Origin: Pectinatus frisingensis
GTDB lineage: Bacteria; Bacillota; Negativicutes; Selenomonadales; Selenomonadaceae
Direction of reading: 5' to 3'
NCBI RefSeq assembly: GCF_015732285.1
Contig: NZ_WIQU01000022.1
Location: 305,956 to 369,955, forward strand
DNA length: 64,000 bases
Below are positions 1 to 8,866 of the stretch, piece after piece (the stretch's first letter is position 1; each line of letters begins with the position of its first letter). The translations under genes and the position numbers were made by a program. The notes beneath the pieces are model-generated. The model did not search any database. It saw only the letters and a program-made list of their open reading frames with translations, and had not been told where the DNA came from.

Positions 1-372
1 ACACCAGAACCAACGGCATTGACGGATGCATATGCCGTTATCAAAGCCTGCAGAGCGAAAACAGATTTTCTTAATATAAAATTCGTTATCAATAAGATAT
101 ATGATGAGTCTGAGGGAATCGATGTCGGTATGAAACTGATCGAAACCACCAGAAGATTTTTACAAGTTAATGTAAGTTATCTGGGAATGATTTATGATGA
201 CCGCAATATGACAAATGCTATAAAAAAGCAGATTCCTCTGTTATTGTCTTATCCTGATACTATTGCGGCCAAATGCATAAATTCAATAGCAAAGGCAGTT
301 TTGCAGGGAGACAGTATGCGAGTCAAACGGGGTTGGCGCGGTTTTTTGCAGCGTTTGATTTTTTCCCGTTAG
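1..372 (+). CDS. flhG: FlhG, MinD-like ATPase regulating flagellar number (3' part)
   Basis: This is the C-terminal part of a ParA/MinD-type ATPase that, with FlhF, controls the placement and number of flagella at the inner membrane. The frame is open from base 1 and reads TPEPTALTDAYAVIK, which is the conserved post-switch segment of MinD/FlhG proteins, so the TTG at 19 is internal and the true start lies outside the window. The Walker A region is therefore not visible. The protein ends in a basic, aromatic tail (KRGWRGFLQRLIF), as FlhG proteins often do. It is followed after 19 bases by a PilZ-domain gene and then the che genes, the order expected in a flagellar/chemotaxis operon. I am confident of the family; MinD itself is less likely because of the neighbours. 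Confidence 0.88.
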   Translation, partial: TPEPTALTDAYAVIKACRAKTDFLNIKFVINKIYDESEGIDVGMKLIETTRRFLQVNVSYLGMIYDDRNMTNAIKKQIPLLLSYPDTIAAKCINSIAKAVLQGDSMRVKRGWRGFLQRLIFSR

Positions 373-391
373 TTTTACGGAGGAAACGACA

Positions 392-1072
392 ATGAAGCAT
401 ATTAATGTTTTTAAGACAAAAAAAATTTTAAGGATAGGGCAGCGTATAGAGATTACTAAGATAGGCAACAGTGATGAGGCCGTCGCTTATTCAAGCAGAG
501 TTGAAGATATACAGGAAAATGAAGTTTTTTTGGCCTTGCCGGCAGATTCAAGGCGATGTCCGATAATTCCGGAAACAAATCAGCCTATTAGTGGTAAAAT
601 AATTGACAGCACCTGTATTTATATCTTTACCGGTCAGTATAGGCATTTGGCAAAAATCAATGTACCGGTATGGGTATTAAATATTAATGATACAGTCATA
701 AAAGCACAAAACCGGGAATTTGTAAGAATACCGTTGCGGACGGCATTGCGAATTATAACATTTGATGAAAACGGCGGAATTAATGCACCGTTCAAAACTG
801 AAAGTTTCGACATGAGCGGTAATGGCATATCTTTTTTCTACAATACCAAATTGCTGCCCAATAGTAAAATTATAATTGAGACTGAGCTTATTCCTTCCGT
901 AGGCAGAATATATACTTTTGCCAGGATAAAACGTTCTATTTTAAAAGACAGTAATCAATATCTTGTCGGCGCTAAATTTATTGATTTATCGCGGCAGATT
1001 CAAAATAAATTGATAAAATATCTTTTTACTAAACAAAGGGAATTTATTAATAAAGGGATAATACAAAAGTAA
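392..1072 (+). CDS. YcgR-like PilZ protein, cyclic di-GMP flagellar brake
   Basis: A 226-residue cytoplasmic protein with an N-terminal YcgR-type beta domain (about residues 10-100) and a C-terminal PilZ domain (about 108-215). The two cyclic di-GMP contacts are visible: an RxxxR motif in NREFVR near residue 110 and a DxSxxG motif in DMSGNG. YcgR/MotI family members bind cyclic di-GMP and slow the flagellar motor; that role is inferred from the family. A good ribosome site (ggagg) precedes the ATG. It sits between flhG and cheB and is probably co-transcribed with both. The two GGDEF proteins near the right end of the window could supply its ligand. No paralogue or truncation is evident. Confidence 0.85.
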   Translation: MKHINVFKTKKILRIGQRIEITKIGNSDEAVAYSSRVEDIQENEVFLALPADSRRCPIIPETNQPISGKIIDSTCIYIFTGQYRHLAKINVPVWVLNINDTVIKAQNREFVRIPLRTALRIITFDENGGINAPFKTESFDMSGNGISFFYNTKLLPNSKIIIETELIPSVGRIYTFARIKRSILKDSNQYLVGAKFIDLSRQIQNKLIKYLFTKQREFINKGIIQK

Positions 1073-1087
1073 GAAAGGAAAATAGCA

Positions 1088-2152
1088 TTGATCCGTATTT
1101 TAATAGCAGATGATTCAATCTTCATGAGAAAAATATTGTCAGATATATTTGCTACACAAGCAGATTTTACAGTAGTAGGTGTGGCAGTGAATGGAAGGGA
1201 TGCTATAGAAAAAGTTTTGGAGTTAAAACCTGATATTATGACCCTTGATGTCAATATGCCGATCATGAATGGCTTGCATGCCTTAAAAGTGATTATGCGG
1301 GAAGCTCCGCTGCCGGTCATAATGGTAAGCAGTCTTACTAAATCAGGTGCTGACGAAACAATAGCGGCATTGGAGGCAGGCGCGGTAGATTTTATTAATA
1401 AGGGTAATACTAATATAATTAATTCCAGAGATATAAGTGACAGCATAATAAATAAATGCCGGGCAGCAGTTAAAGTGAAGGGTAAGCTATCCGCATGGCA
1501 TATAAATTCTAAAAGGGTGAGTCCGTTTTATTCCGTAACCGAAGGACGACCTGCATACAATAGCAGTGCAGCAGGTTGTACCAGATTGGTTGCTATTGGA
1601 ACATCGACAGGGGGACCTAAGGCACTGCAGGATGTAATCACTAAGCTGCCGGCAGATCTGCCGTGCGGTGTGGTCGTTGTACAGCACATGCCGCCCGGTT
1701 TCACAAAGTCATTGGCAGACAGATTAAATCAATTGTCTGAGGTGACTGTTAAAGAGGCTGAAAATGGTGATCGTATTGAACCTGCGCATGTCTATATAGC
1801 ACCGGGAAATTACCATATGGTGGTGCATAAGGATGCTGCCGGAGGTATAATATCACTTAATCAGGAGCCGCCGATCGGTAATCACCGCCCGTCAGTCAAT
1901 GCATTGTTTAATTCCGCAGTCCCTTTCGGAAAGAGCCTTGTATCAGTTATTATGACTGGTATGGGAAATGACGGGGCAGCAGGCATGCTGCAGATAAAAA
2001 AGGCCGGCGGCTATGTAATTGCTGAGAGTGAGCTGACATCAGTAGTTTATGGAATGCCTAAGGCCGTTGTTGATTTGGGAATAGCTGATGAGGTTTTGCC
2101 TGTGGATGAAATAGCTAATGCAATAGTTAGTGCCATAAAAAGAAATCAATAA
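1088..2152 (+). CDS. cheB: CheB, chemoreceptor methylesterase/deamidase
   Basis: CheB removes methyl groups from chemoreceptors and deamidates them, giving adaptation in chemotaxis. The 354-residue protein has the full two-domain layout. A receiver domain (about 1-120) carries the acidic pocket ADDS near residue 8 and phospho-acceptor Asp54 in TLDVNMP. A linker of roughly 40 residues leads to the catalytic domain (about 165-354), with Ser173 in GTSTGG, His200 in VVQHMPPG and Asp295 in TGMGNDGA as the triad. The start is a TTG preceded by aaagga. No cheR, the opposing methyltransferase, is seen in the window. The length is typical and I see nothing degenerate. Confidence 0.96.
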   Translation: MIRILIADDSIFMRKILSDIFATQADFTVVGVAVNGRDAIEKVLELKPDIMTLDVNMPIMNGLHALKVIMREAPLPVIMVSSLTKSGADETIAALEAGAVDFINKGNTNIINSRDISDSIINKCRAAVKVKGKLSAWHINSKRVSPFYSVTEGRPAYNSSAAGCTRLVAIGTSTGGPKALQDVITKLPADLPCGVVVVQHMPPGFTKSLADRLNQLSEVTVKEAENGDRIEPAHVYIAPGNYHMVVHKDAAGGIISLNQEPPIGNHRPSVNALFNSAVPFGKSLVSVIMTGMGNDGAAGMLQIKKAGGYVIAESELTSVVYGMPKAVVDLGIADEVLPVDEIANAIVSAIKRNQ

Positions 2153-2171
2153 TATTCTGGAGGAATGAAAA

Positions 2172-4217
2172 ATGGATACTAGTCAATATATGGAGATGTT
2201 TCTGGAAGAATCAAAAGATCATTTGCAGTCACTTAATGAACGTCTCCTGGACCTTGAAAAAGATCCTGAGGATTCCGATGCGATAAATGAGATTTTCAGA
2301 AGCGCACATACATTGAAGGGAATGTCGGCTACAATGGGTTTTACAGCCATTGCCGAACTTACTCATGATATGGAAAACGTACTGGATTTGATTCGTAATG
2401 AAAAACTGCACGCTGATGAAGACATTGTGGATATATTATTTAAAAGTGTCGATGCCTTGCAGCAGATGGTCGATAATGTAGAAGCCGGTAATCCTGAAGA
2501 TTCGGTTGATGTAAAAGGTTTGGTAGAAAAGTTGAATGCCATTGCTTCCGGTAATTCAACAGGTTCAATCGCTAAAAGCAGTACAGATAAATCATCAGCT
2601 GCGCCCGCGGATGCAGCTGATGATAAAAAAGCTGATATGAGCATAGAACTTACCGATATTGACAAAGATCTCATTAATAAGGCTAAAGAATCGGGCCTGC
2701 GGGCAATGCATGTGAGGATTATTTTAGCTGAAACATGTGTGCTGAAAGCGGTTCGTTCGTATATGGTAATGTCAGCACTGGATGAATTGGGTGACGTAAT
2801 AAAATCTGTTCCACCGGCAGAGGATTTAGAACAAGAAAAGTTTGACTTATCATTTGATGTTATTTTACTGACAGGTGAAGAAGAACAGCGGGTAGAATCT
2901 ACATTATTGGGTATTTCTGAAATAAAGCAAGTAATGATAGAAATAATTAAACTTGATGCACCGGCATTGGTACCGGCTGTCAAGAAAGCAGCTGTTCCGG
3001 CAGTTGCCAAACCGAGTGCTCCGGTCAAAAAGAAGCAGGCTATCCAGCATCATGACAACATGAAAGGTGGCCAATCTGTACGTGTTGGTATTGAAAAGCT
3101 TGATTCTTTGATGAATTTGGTCGGTGAATTAGTTATCAACAAGACACGGCTGGAACAAATTGGCAATACTCACCGTATTACTGAATTAGTGGAAACAGTT
3201 GAACAAATGGATCGGGTCACGAGTGACTTACAGTCAATTGTCATGAAGGTGCGGATGGTTCCGGTAGGGCAGGTATTTAACCGGTTTCCCCGTGTTGTAC
3301 GGGATTTGGCAAAAGAATTGGGTAAGGAAGTCAATTTGACTATTGAAGGTGAAGAAACTGAGCTGGACAGAACTGTAATAGATGAAATTGGAGATCCGTT
3401 AGTCCATCTTATCCGCAATTCAATGGACCATGGCATAGAACATCCTGATGATCGTGAAGCAAAGGGTAAGCCGCGTGTCGGTAAGGTAGGCCTCATAGCC
3501 AGACATGAAGGTAATAATGTAATAATCATGGTCACTGATGACGGCGCTGGCATGGATGCTGCAGTCATTCGGGATAAAGCATTGGAAAAAGGTGTTATTA
3601 CACAGGAAGATGCCGATAATATGACAGAGTCAGAGGCAGTGCGATTGATCTTTTTACCGGGTTTTTCCACTTCTGATGTAATTACTGATGTATCCGGACG
3701 TGGCGTAGGAATGGATGTTGTGCGAACTACGATCGAAGCATTAGGTGGAGTTATTGATGTTGAAACCAAACGTAATGCCGGCAGTATATTTAAAATAAAG
3801 CTGCCTTTGACATTGGCTATTATTCAGGCTTTACTGGTCAATGTACAAAAAGAAATTTACGCTATTCCATTGGCTTCTATTGATAGCACTATAAATATAA
3901 CGCCAGATGATATAAAAACTATCCAAAACAGGGAAACTATCGTTATTCGTGGTGAAATAATACCAATAGTCCGTTTGAACCAAGCCCTTAATGTACCGCC
4001 TGCGGCTGATTTTGACAGTGATGAAATATACATAGTCGTCGTGCATATTGGTGATAAGAAATGCGGCATTATGGTTGACAGATTGATTGGTCAGCAGGAA
4101 ATCGTAATAAAAACGCTGGGCAAATTGTTATCGGGTATCAAGGTTATTTCCGGTGCAACGGTTTTAGGTAATGGTCAGATTGCCCTGATTTTAGATGTTG
4201 CAATTTTAATGCAATAA
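2172..4217 (+). CDS. cheA: CheA, chemotaxis sensor histidine kinase
   Basis: CheA autophosphorylates in response to chemoreceptor state and passes phosphate to CheY and CheB. At 681 residues it shows all five domains: P1 histidine phosphotransfer (about 1-105, with His46 in AHTLKGMS), a P2 response-regulator-binding domain (about 170-260), the P3 dimerisation helices (about 300-365), the P4 ATPase (about 365-545, with N-box NSMDHGIEHP, G1-box DDGAGMD and G2-like GRGVGMD) and a P5 CheW-like domain (about 550-681). Ala/Pro/Lys-rich linkers flank P2. It starts 19 bases after cheB with a ggagg site, and cheW follows after another 19, so this is one operon. Its response regulator CheY is not in the window. 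Confidence 0.97.
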   Translation: MDTSQYMEMFLEESKDHLQSLNERLLDLEKDPEDSDAINEIFRSAHTLKGMSATMGFTAIAELTHDMENVLDLIRNEKLHADEDIVDILFKSVDALQQMVDNVEAGNPEDSVDVKGLVEKLNAIASGNSTGSIAKSSTDKSSAAPADAADDKKADMSIELTDIDKDLINKAKESGLRAMHVRIILAETCVLKAVRSYMVMSALDELGDVIKSVPPAEDLEQEKFDLSFDVILLTGEEEQRVESTLLGISEIKQVMIEIIKLDAPALVPAVKKAAVPAVAKPSAPVKKKQAIQHHDNMKGGQSVRVGIEKLDSLMNLVGELVINKTRLEQIGNTHRITELVETVEQMDRVTSDLQSIVMKVRMVPVGQVFNRFPRVVRDLAKELGKEVNLTIEGEETELDRTVIDEIGDPLVHLIRNSMDHGIEHPDDREAKGKPRVGKVGLIARHEGNNVIIMVTDDGAGMDAAVIRDKALEKGVITQEDADNMTESEAVRLIFLPGFSTSDVITDVSGRGVGMDVVRTTIEALGGVIDVETKRNAGSIFKIKLPLTLAIIQALLVNVQKEIYAIPLASIDSTINITPDDIKTIQNRETIVIRGEIIPIVRLNQALNVPPAADFDSDEIYIVVVHIGDKKCGIMVDRLIGQQEIVIKTLGKLLSGIKVISGATVLGNGQIALILDVAILMQ

Positions 4218-4236
4218 TTTGTAGGAGGAGTATATC

Positions 4237-4713
4237 ATGGAACAGCAAGAAGCTGCATCAAGTGAAGTACAGATAGTCGCATTTAAGTTAAAGCGTGAAG
4301 AATACGGCATAAGTATCTTAAATGTTGAAGAAATAAAAAGACTTACTGACATAACCCGGGTACCTTTTACGCCAGAATATATCAAGGGTGTTATAAATCT
4401 GCGGGGCAGTGTACTGCCGGTTATTGACCTGAAAAAAAGAATCGGTCTGCCGGATGAAGAGTATAGTGAATCTACCAGAATAATTGTCATAAAATTAGAA
4501 GATATAACAGTTGGCATGATCGTGGATGCCGTCACCGAGGTTTTGACTGTTGATACTAACTGTATAACTAATTACAAGCAGATAATATCAACGGAAAATG
4601 ATCTGCATGCAGAGTCCAATAAATTTATAAGCGGCATAGGCAATTTAAATGACCGACTCGTTATTTTATTAAATTTATATGAAATATTAGGATTAAATAA
4701 CGAAAATAAATGA
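4237..4713 (+). CDS. cheW: CheW, chemotaxis coupling protein
   Basis: CheW is the SH3-like adaptor that holds CheA in the chemoreceptor array. The protein is 158 residues and consists of a single CheW domain; recognisable stretches are YGISILNVEEIKR, the GVINLRG motif and VIDLKKR. A strong taggagg ribosome site precedes the ATG. It lies 19 bases after cheA and 9 bases before the preferred cheC start, so co-translation is likely. Length and motifs are ordinary. A CheV would carry an extra receiver domain, which is absent here. Confidence 0.95.
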   Translation: MEQQEAASSEVQIVAFKLKREEYGISILNVEEIKRLTDITRVPFTPEYIKGVINLRGSVLPVIDLKKRIGLPDEEYSESTRIIVIKLEDITVGMIVDAVTEVLTVDTNCITNYKQIISTENDLHAESNKFISGIGNLNDRLVILLNLYEILGLNNENK

Positions 4714-4722
4714 GGTGTGCAT

Positions 4723-5340
4723 ATGTCAGACAGTATGTTAAATTTATCAGCAATGCAGCTGGACGCAATAAAGGAAATAGGTAATGTAGGTGCCGGAAAT
4801 TCAGCTACGGCACTTTCACAGCTTATAAATAAAAAAATAGATATGGATGTTCCAAGTGTATCTGTGGTACCATTGGCAGATGTTCCCAATCTTGTGGGTG
4901 GTCCGGATACAATGGTTGCTGGTATTTTCTTACGAGTGTATGGAAAAGCACCGGGCAGCGTACTATTCCTGATGCCTAAGGAAAGCGCCTTTTATTTAGT
5001 TGAGCATTTATTAGGAGAGCAAAAAAGCACAGAAGGAGAGCTGACTGAAATGGATCAGTCAGCTTTGATGGAAATAGGGAACATATTAGCCGGTTCATAT
5101 TTGAATGCTTTATCTTACTATACAAAGTTGACATTGCTGCCTTCAATACCAGCTATGGCTGTGGATATGGCAGGAGCAATATTAAATGTTGTAATTGTTC
5201 AATTGGGACAGATGGGAGATCACGCACTCGTTATTGAAACACAATTCTTATCGGAAGATGATGGTATAAATGGACATTTCTTTTTAATACCCGACTCTGG
5301 CTCGCTCCAAATAATTTTAAATGCAGTAGGAGTGAAATAA
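4723..5340 (+). CDS. cheC: CheC, CheY-P phosphatase
   Basis: CheC dephosphorylates CheY-P and, in Bacillus-type systems, is activated by binding CheD. Two phosphatase signatures are visible, each an E-x2-N pair: EIGNVGAGNS near residue 18 and EIGNILAGSY near residue 120. This two-site layout is that of CheC rather than CheX or FliY. I prefer the ATG at 4723 over the in-frame GTG at 4717, because the gaggtg ribosome site ends just before it and would overlap the GTG. The protein is about 205 residues, normal for the family. The next gene is cheD, its known partner, one base after the stop. Confidence 0.93.
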   Translation: MSDSMLNLSAMQLDAIKEIGNVGAGNSATALSQLINKKIDMDVPSVSVVPLADVPNLVGGPDTMVAGIFLRVYGKAPGSVLFLMPKESAFYLVEHLLGEQKSTEGELTEMDQSALMEIGNILAGSYLNALSYYTKLTLLPSIPAMAVDMAGAILNVVIVQLGQMGDHALVIETQFLSEDDGINGHFFLIPDSGSLQIILNAVGVK

Positions 5341-5341
5341 T

Positions 5342-5827
5342 ATGGCTGAAGCATTAAAAGTCGGGATAGCCGATTATAAGGTCGGCAAGGCGCCAGATAA
5401 AATTATTAGCTATGGATTGGGTTCCTGCGTTGGTATTACTTTATATGATCCTGTTATAAAAATAGGCGGATTGGTTCATATTATGCTGCCCGACAGTACT
5501 CAGGCACGTGCTAATGAAAATCCGGCTAAATTTGCCGATACCGGTATACCGCTTTTACTTGATAAGGTTATTTCGATGGGTGCTGTTAAGACGAGATTGA
5601 TAGCTAAACTGGCCGGCGGTTCACAAATGTTTCAATTTGCCGGTACATCTGATATAATGGCAATAGGTAAAAGGAATGCTGAATTAGCTAGGAAAACTTT
5701 GCAAAATTGTGCAATAAAAATTGCCGGCGAAGATTTAGGCGGAACATACGGACGTACGGTGGAAATTGATTTAGAAACAGGTTTATATAAAATAAGAACA
5801 ATTAATAAGGGTGAAAAAACAATTTGA
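5342..5827 (+). CDS. cheD: CheD, chemoreceptor glutamine deamidase
   Basis: CheD deamidates specific receptor glutamines and regulates CheC. The 161-residue protein carries the catalytic Cys29 in GLGSCVGI and His46 in GLVHIMLP, followed by the conserved KLAGGSQMF segment. The start codon lies one base after the cheC stop, with its ribosome site (taggag) inside the cheC tail, which suggests translational coupling of these two interacting proteins. About 100 bases separate it from fliA. The family assignment is secure. Confidence 0.95.
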   Translation: MAEALKVGIADYKVGKAPDKIISYGLGSCVGITLYDPVIKIGGLVHIMLPDSTQARANENPAKFADTGIPLLLDKVISMGAVKTRLIAKLAGGSQMFQFAGTSDIMAIGKRNAELARKTLQNCAIKIAGEDLGGTYGRTVEIDLETGLYKIRTINKGEKTI

Positions 5828-5930
5828 TATTATTCCGGTCGACAGATAAAATATATATGAAAAATGATATTTGTCTGTTGTTTTGGTAATGCTGCAAATT
5901 TGTTTGAACATAAATTAAGGAGGCACAAAA

Positions 5931-6692
5931 TTGCAGACAATTAAACCTCTTTCTGCCCCCGATATTATTGATTTATGGGAAACATATAAAAAAGATGATG
6001 ATTTAGCCGCACGAAACAGTTTGATAGAAAATTATTTGCCGTTAGTGAATATTATTGTAAATAATATAGCGTGTAATTTACCGTCACATATTGAACGTGA
6101 TGATTTGATAAGCAGCGGTTTTTTTGGACTTATGGATGCCATTTCACGGTTTGATATCAATCTGGGGGTAAAGTTTGAGACTTATGCTAAAAATCGCATA
6201 CGCGGGTCAATATTGGATTATTTGAGGTCAAGGGACTGGCTATCAGTTTCTTTGCGGAAAAAAATCAAAAAATATGAAACTGTGTATATTGGTCTGGAAG
6301 AGGATCTGCACCGCACTCCGACCAAACAGGAATTGGCCCAGGCAATGACGATGAAATTGGAAGATTTATATACTTTAGAAGCTAATATAAATACGACTTC
6401 ATTGACATCACTGGAAGAATATATAAATGCGGAATACATGGTCAGTGACAGCAATGATGTGGAAAAAAAAATCAACAGAGATTTCATTAAGCAAAAGCTG
6501 GCAGAAGCTATAGACCGGCTGCCGGAAAAAGAAAAGTTGATAATTTCATTGTATTATTCGGAGGAACTGACTTTGAAGGAAATCGGCATGACACTTAATC
6601 TATCGGAAGCACGTATAAGTCAGTTGCACAAAAGGGCAGTTCTCAGACTAAGGGGTTATTTATCGCGTTCCAAATCTGATATTTTTAATTAA
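5931..6692 (+). CDS. fliA: FliA/SigD, flagellar sigma-28 factor
   Basis: This is an RNA polymerase sigma factor of the FliA/SigD/WhiG group, which directs late flagellar and chemotaxis transcription. The 253 residues hold region 2 (about 20-95, with the RDDLISSGFFGLMDA segment and a KNRIRGSILDYLR core), region 3 (about 105-160) and region 4 (about 190-245, with EKLIISLYYSEELTLKEIG and a helix-turn-helix). The start is a TTG 7 bases after a consensus aaggagg. No region 1.1 is present, as expected for this class. I found no clear sigma-28 promoter in the window, so its targets probably lie elsewhere. Its position at the end of the che genes supports FliA over a sporulation sigma. Confidence 0.92.
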   Translation: MQTIKPLSAPDIIDLWETYKKDDDLAARNSLIENYLPLVNIIVNNIACNLPSHIERDDLISSGFFGLMDAISRFDINLGVKFETYAKNRIRGSILDYLRSRDWLSVSLRKKIKKYETVYIGLEEDLHRTPTKQELAQAMTMKLEDLYTLEANINTTSLTSLEEYINAEYMVSDSNDVEKKINRDFIKQKLAEAIDRLPEKEKLIISLYYSEELTLKEIGMTLNLSEARISQLHKRAVLRLRGYLSRSKSDIFN

Positions 6693-6821
6693 AAATATAT
6701 AAAATAAGCGGCGTGGGAGATGAGTGGTGATTTATTTCGGAAAATTACAGCTATAATAAAAATAGATGTAATTTAAGGGCAGTTATTATAAAAATATGTT
6801 TTAGCAACATTGTATCTTGAA

Positions 6822-6846
6822 AACAGTTTTCGAGGGGAAAGCTGTT
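6822..6846 (+). promoter_or_regulatory. Hairpin in the leader of the FapA-family gene
   Basis: AACAGTTTTC pairs with GGAAAGCTGTT across a few bases, giving about 10 pairs including one wobble. No U-run follows, so it does not look like a terminator. It ends about 30 bases before the ribosome site of the next gene. Its function is unknown; RNA stability or binding of a regulator are possibilities. Confidence 0.35.
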
Positions 6847-6890
6847 AATTGTAAAAAATTTCAAGTGTTCTAATCTCAGGAGGATTTACT

Positions 6891-8498
6891 ATGCCGGATG
6901 TTGCTGTTGGCAGTGAAAAAGAAGGATACTTATTAGAGATTTTAGGAGAAGAAGTTTTTTTAACCGTGTATCAACCGGCTGAAGGAATAGCTTCATTCAA
7001 AGACCTTACGCTATTATGCGCAATTTTAAAAAAGCATGAAATAAAGGATTATAAGCTGACAGATATAGTAAAAATCGTTAATGAACATGATGGGCAGCGC
7101 AAGCAGATAGCAGGAGGAGCAGAGCAGACTGTGGCACGGGAAGTTCCTGTGCCGTTGGTAGAGATAAGTAAGGATAAGATGCAGGCTGTGATCAGCTTTA
7201 ACGGAGAAGATAAGGAGTTTAATTATGATAAGAATTATATTATGCAGCTGCTCTCAGACAAGAAAATAAGTTATGGTATAAATGAGTCAAATATCGACGA
7301 ATTTATAAAAACACCTTTTCAAACACAAATAATCGCTGAAGGGAAGGCACCAATTAATGGTGATAATGCTTATATAAAAAGACATATCGATTTTTCTAAG
7401 AAGGGGGCACCGGCAACAAAGGAAAACGGTAGGGTGAATTATAAGGACCTTAATTTGTATTTTGTCGTGACAAAGGGAACGGTCCTTGCTGAAAGAATTC
7501 CTCAAACCAAGGGGGAATCGGGCATGAATGTCTTGGGACAGGAAATAGCCTGCCGGGCGGGTAAACCAATACCGCTGATAAAAGGGAAAAATACTGAAAT
7601 TGTAGATGATAATACACTAGTGGCTGCTATTGACGGGCAGGCCATTGAAGAAAATAACCGTATTTCTGTTGATCCCAAACTGGACATAAATGGTGATGTT
7701 GATTTATCAACCGGCAATATCAATTTCAATGGCAGTGTGTTTATTAAAGGTAGTGTTCAGGATGGTTTTACGGTCAAAGCCGAGGGAGATGTCAATATTG
7801 GCGGTGTTGTCGGCGGCGGGACGGTGATAGCACGTAATGTTTATATAGATGGTGGCGTGCTGGGCATGCGGCACGGTAAAATAACTGCCCGGGAAGATGT
7901 TCACACTACTTTTGCTGAAAACGCCTATATAACAGCAGAACGTGATATTTATGTGGTTGATGTGGCGATGCATTCGAAATTAAATGCCGGAAGAAGAATT
8001 ATTGTAAAGGGGCGCCGTGGGCAAATAGTCGGCGGTCATGCAATTGCGGGTATTTTGATTGATGCGGGTGTACTGGGAAATATTGCTAATGTATCGACAA
8101 AAATTGAGGTGGGAATAAATCCTATAATCAATGAACGGTATACAAGTCTGCTCAAAGAATACGAGACTGACAAAAAACAATTGCGCAATATAACTAATGC
8201 ATTAAATTCATTTAAGAATAAAACTAATTTATCGTTGCTTCAAAAAGAAAAATTAGGTCAACTAAAGCGTGTAAGATTTCCTTTGGCAGGAAAAATTGAA
8301 AGGAACAAGACCATAATAGAAAAATTGGCTGAAGCACTTAAAAATATGTCCAATGCTAAAATAAGGGTGGATGATGCTGTACATCCGGGTGTAAAGGTGA
8401 CGATATCACCGTTCCTTTATACTATGCAGACAGATGCGCAGCATTGTTCATTTGTTGCTGATAAGGAACATGAATGTGTAAAGTTGAGTCCTTATTGA
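6891..8498 (+). CDS. fapA: FapA-family protein (DUF342), flagellar-associated
   Basis: A 535-residue protein of the FapA/DUF342 family, common in Firmicutes and deltaproteobacteria next to flagellar genes; its biochemical role is not settled. The N-terminal 110 residues resemble a KH/Jag-N-like RNA-binding-type region. From about 110 to 400 runs the DUF342 core, a repetitive right-handed beta-helix rich in GDV, GNI and GGG steps (SFNGED, GESGMNVLG, GDVDLSTGN, GGVVGGG). A coiled-coil stretch follows (about 400-470) and then a small C-terminal domain. A consensus aggagg lies 7 bases before the ATG. There is a 198-base gap after fliA, so it may have its own promoter, although the gene order suggests the same regulon. 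Confidence 0.82.
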   Translation: MPDVAVGSEKEGYLLEILGEEVFLTVYQPAEGIASFKDLTLLCAILKKHEIKDYKLTDIVKIVNEHDGQRKQIAGGAEQTVAREVPVPLVEISKDKMQAVISFNGEDKEFNYDKNYIMQLLSDKKISYGINESNIDEFIKTPFQTQIIAEGKAPINGDNAYIKRHIDFSKKGAPATKENGRVNYKDLNLYFVVTKGTVLAERIPQTKGESGMNVLGQEIACRAGKPIPLIKGKNTEIVDDNTLVAAIDGQAIEENNRISVDPKLDINGDVDLSTGNINFNGSVFIKGSVQDGFTVKAEGDVNIGGVVGGGTVIARNVYIDGGVLGMRHGKITAREDVHTTFAENAYITAERDIYVVDVAMHSKLNAGRRIIVKGRRGQIVGGHAIAGILIDAGVLGNIANVSTKIEVGINPIINERYTSLLKEYETDKKQLRNITNALNSFKNKTNLSLLQKEKLGQLKRVRFPLAGKIERNKTIIEKLAEALKNMSNAKIRVDDAVHPGVKVTISPFLYTMQTDAQHCSFVADKEHECVKLSPY

Positions 8499-8514
8499 TA
8501 ATGGAGGGATAAAG

Positions 8515-8847
8515 ATGTCTGTAAATCCTATTGGTAATCTGCAGGCAATGCTGCCAAACAGTTCCGAGGTTGGTAATATTCAAAATAAAATGAACCAACA
8601 GGTAAATGCCGCGCAAGACTTTGGCAATACTAAACTGCAGCAGGAATCAGAAGATAAACAATTTCAGGTTTATGCCAAGGATGCCGTTGAGGGGGAAAAA
8701 ATTCGCAGCGATGATGAACGCAATAAGCAAAATGGCAATGGCTATTCGCGTCCTAATCATAAACATAAAGCTGCAGCACCGCCACAAGAGGATGAGGATA
8801 ATTTATCTGATGCCATCCGTGGTCATAATATTGATATAAAATTATGA
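8515..8847 (+). CDS. Small conserved flagellar-cluster protein, unknown function
   Basis: A 110-residue hydrophilic protein with no signal peptide or membrane segment. The N-terminal half is Gln/Asn-rich and the middle is strongly charged. It ends in RGHNIDIKL, a tail of the type (xxGxxIDIxx) seen at the ends of small Firmicutes proteins encoded beside flagellar genes. I do not recognise a domain and assign no function. The ATG is preceded by atggagg, and it starts 16 bases after the DUF342 gene and ends 19 bases before the next, so it is an operon member. A low-complexity composition argues for a disordered adaptor or chaperone-like role, but that is only inference. Confidence 0.72.
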   Translation: MSVNPIGNLQAMLPNSSEVGNIQNKMNQQVNAAQDFGNTKLQQESEDKQFQVYAKDAVEGEKIRSDDERNKQNGNGYSRPNHKHKAAAPPQEDEDNLSDAIRGHNIDIKL

Positions 8848-8866
8848 ATGGATTGCGGAGGGCAAA

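Noticed and set aside
2363..3028. Long antisense frame inside cheA (and similar antisense frames inside dnaX and aroA)
   Set aside because: Low-complexity Ser/Thr/Ile-rich translation opposite a well-conserved gene; typical shadow frames.
5842..5878. Stem ACAGATAAA/TTTGTCTGT between cheD and fliA
   Set aside because: Nine pairs with a long loop and no clean U-run; too weak to call a terminator, and the operon probably reads through.
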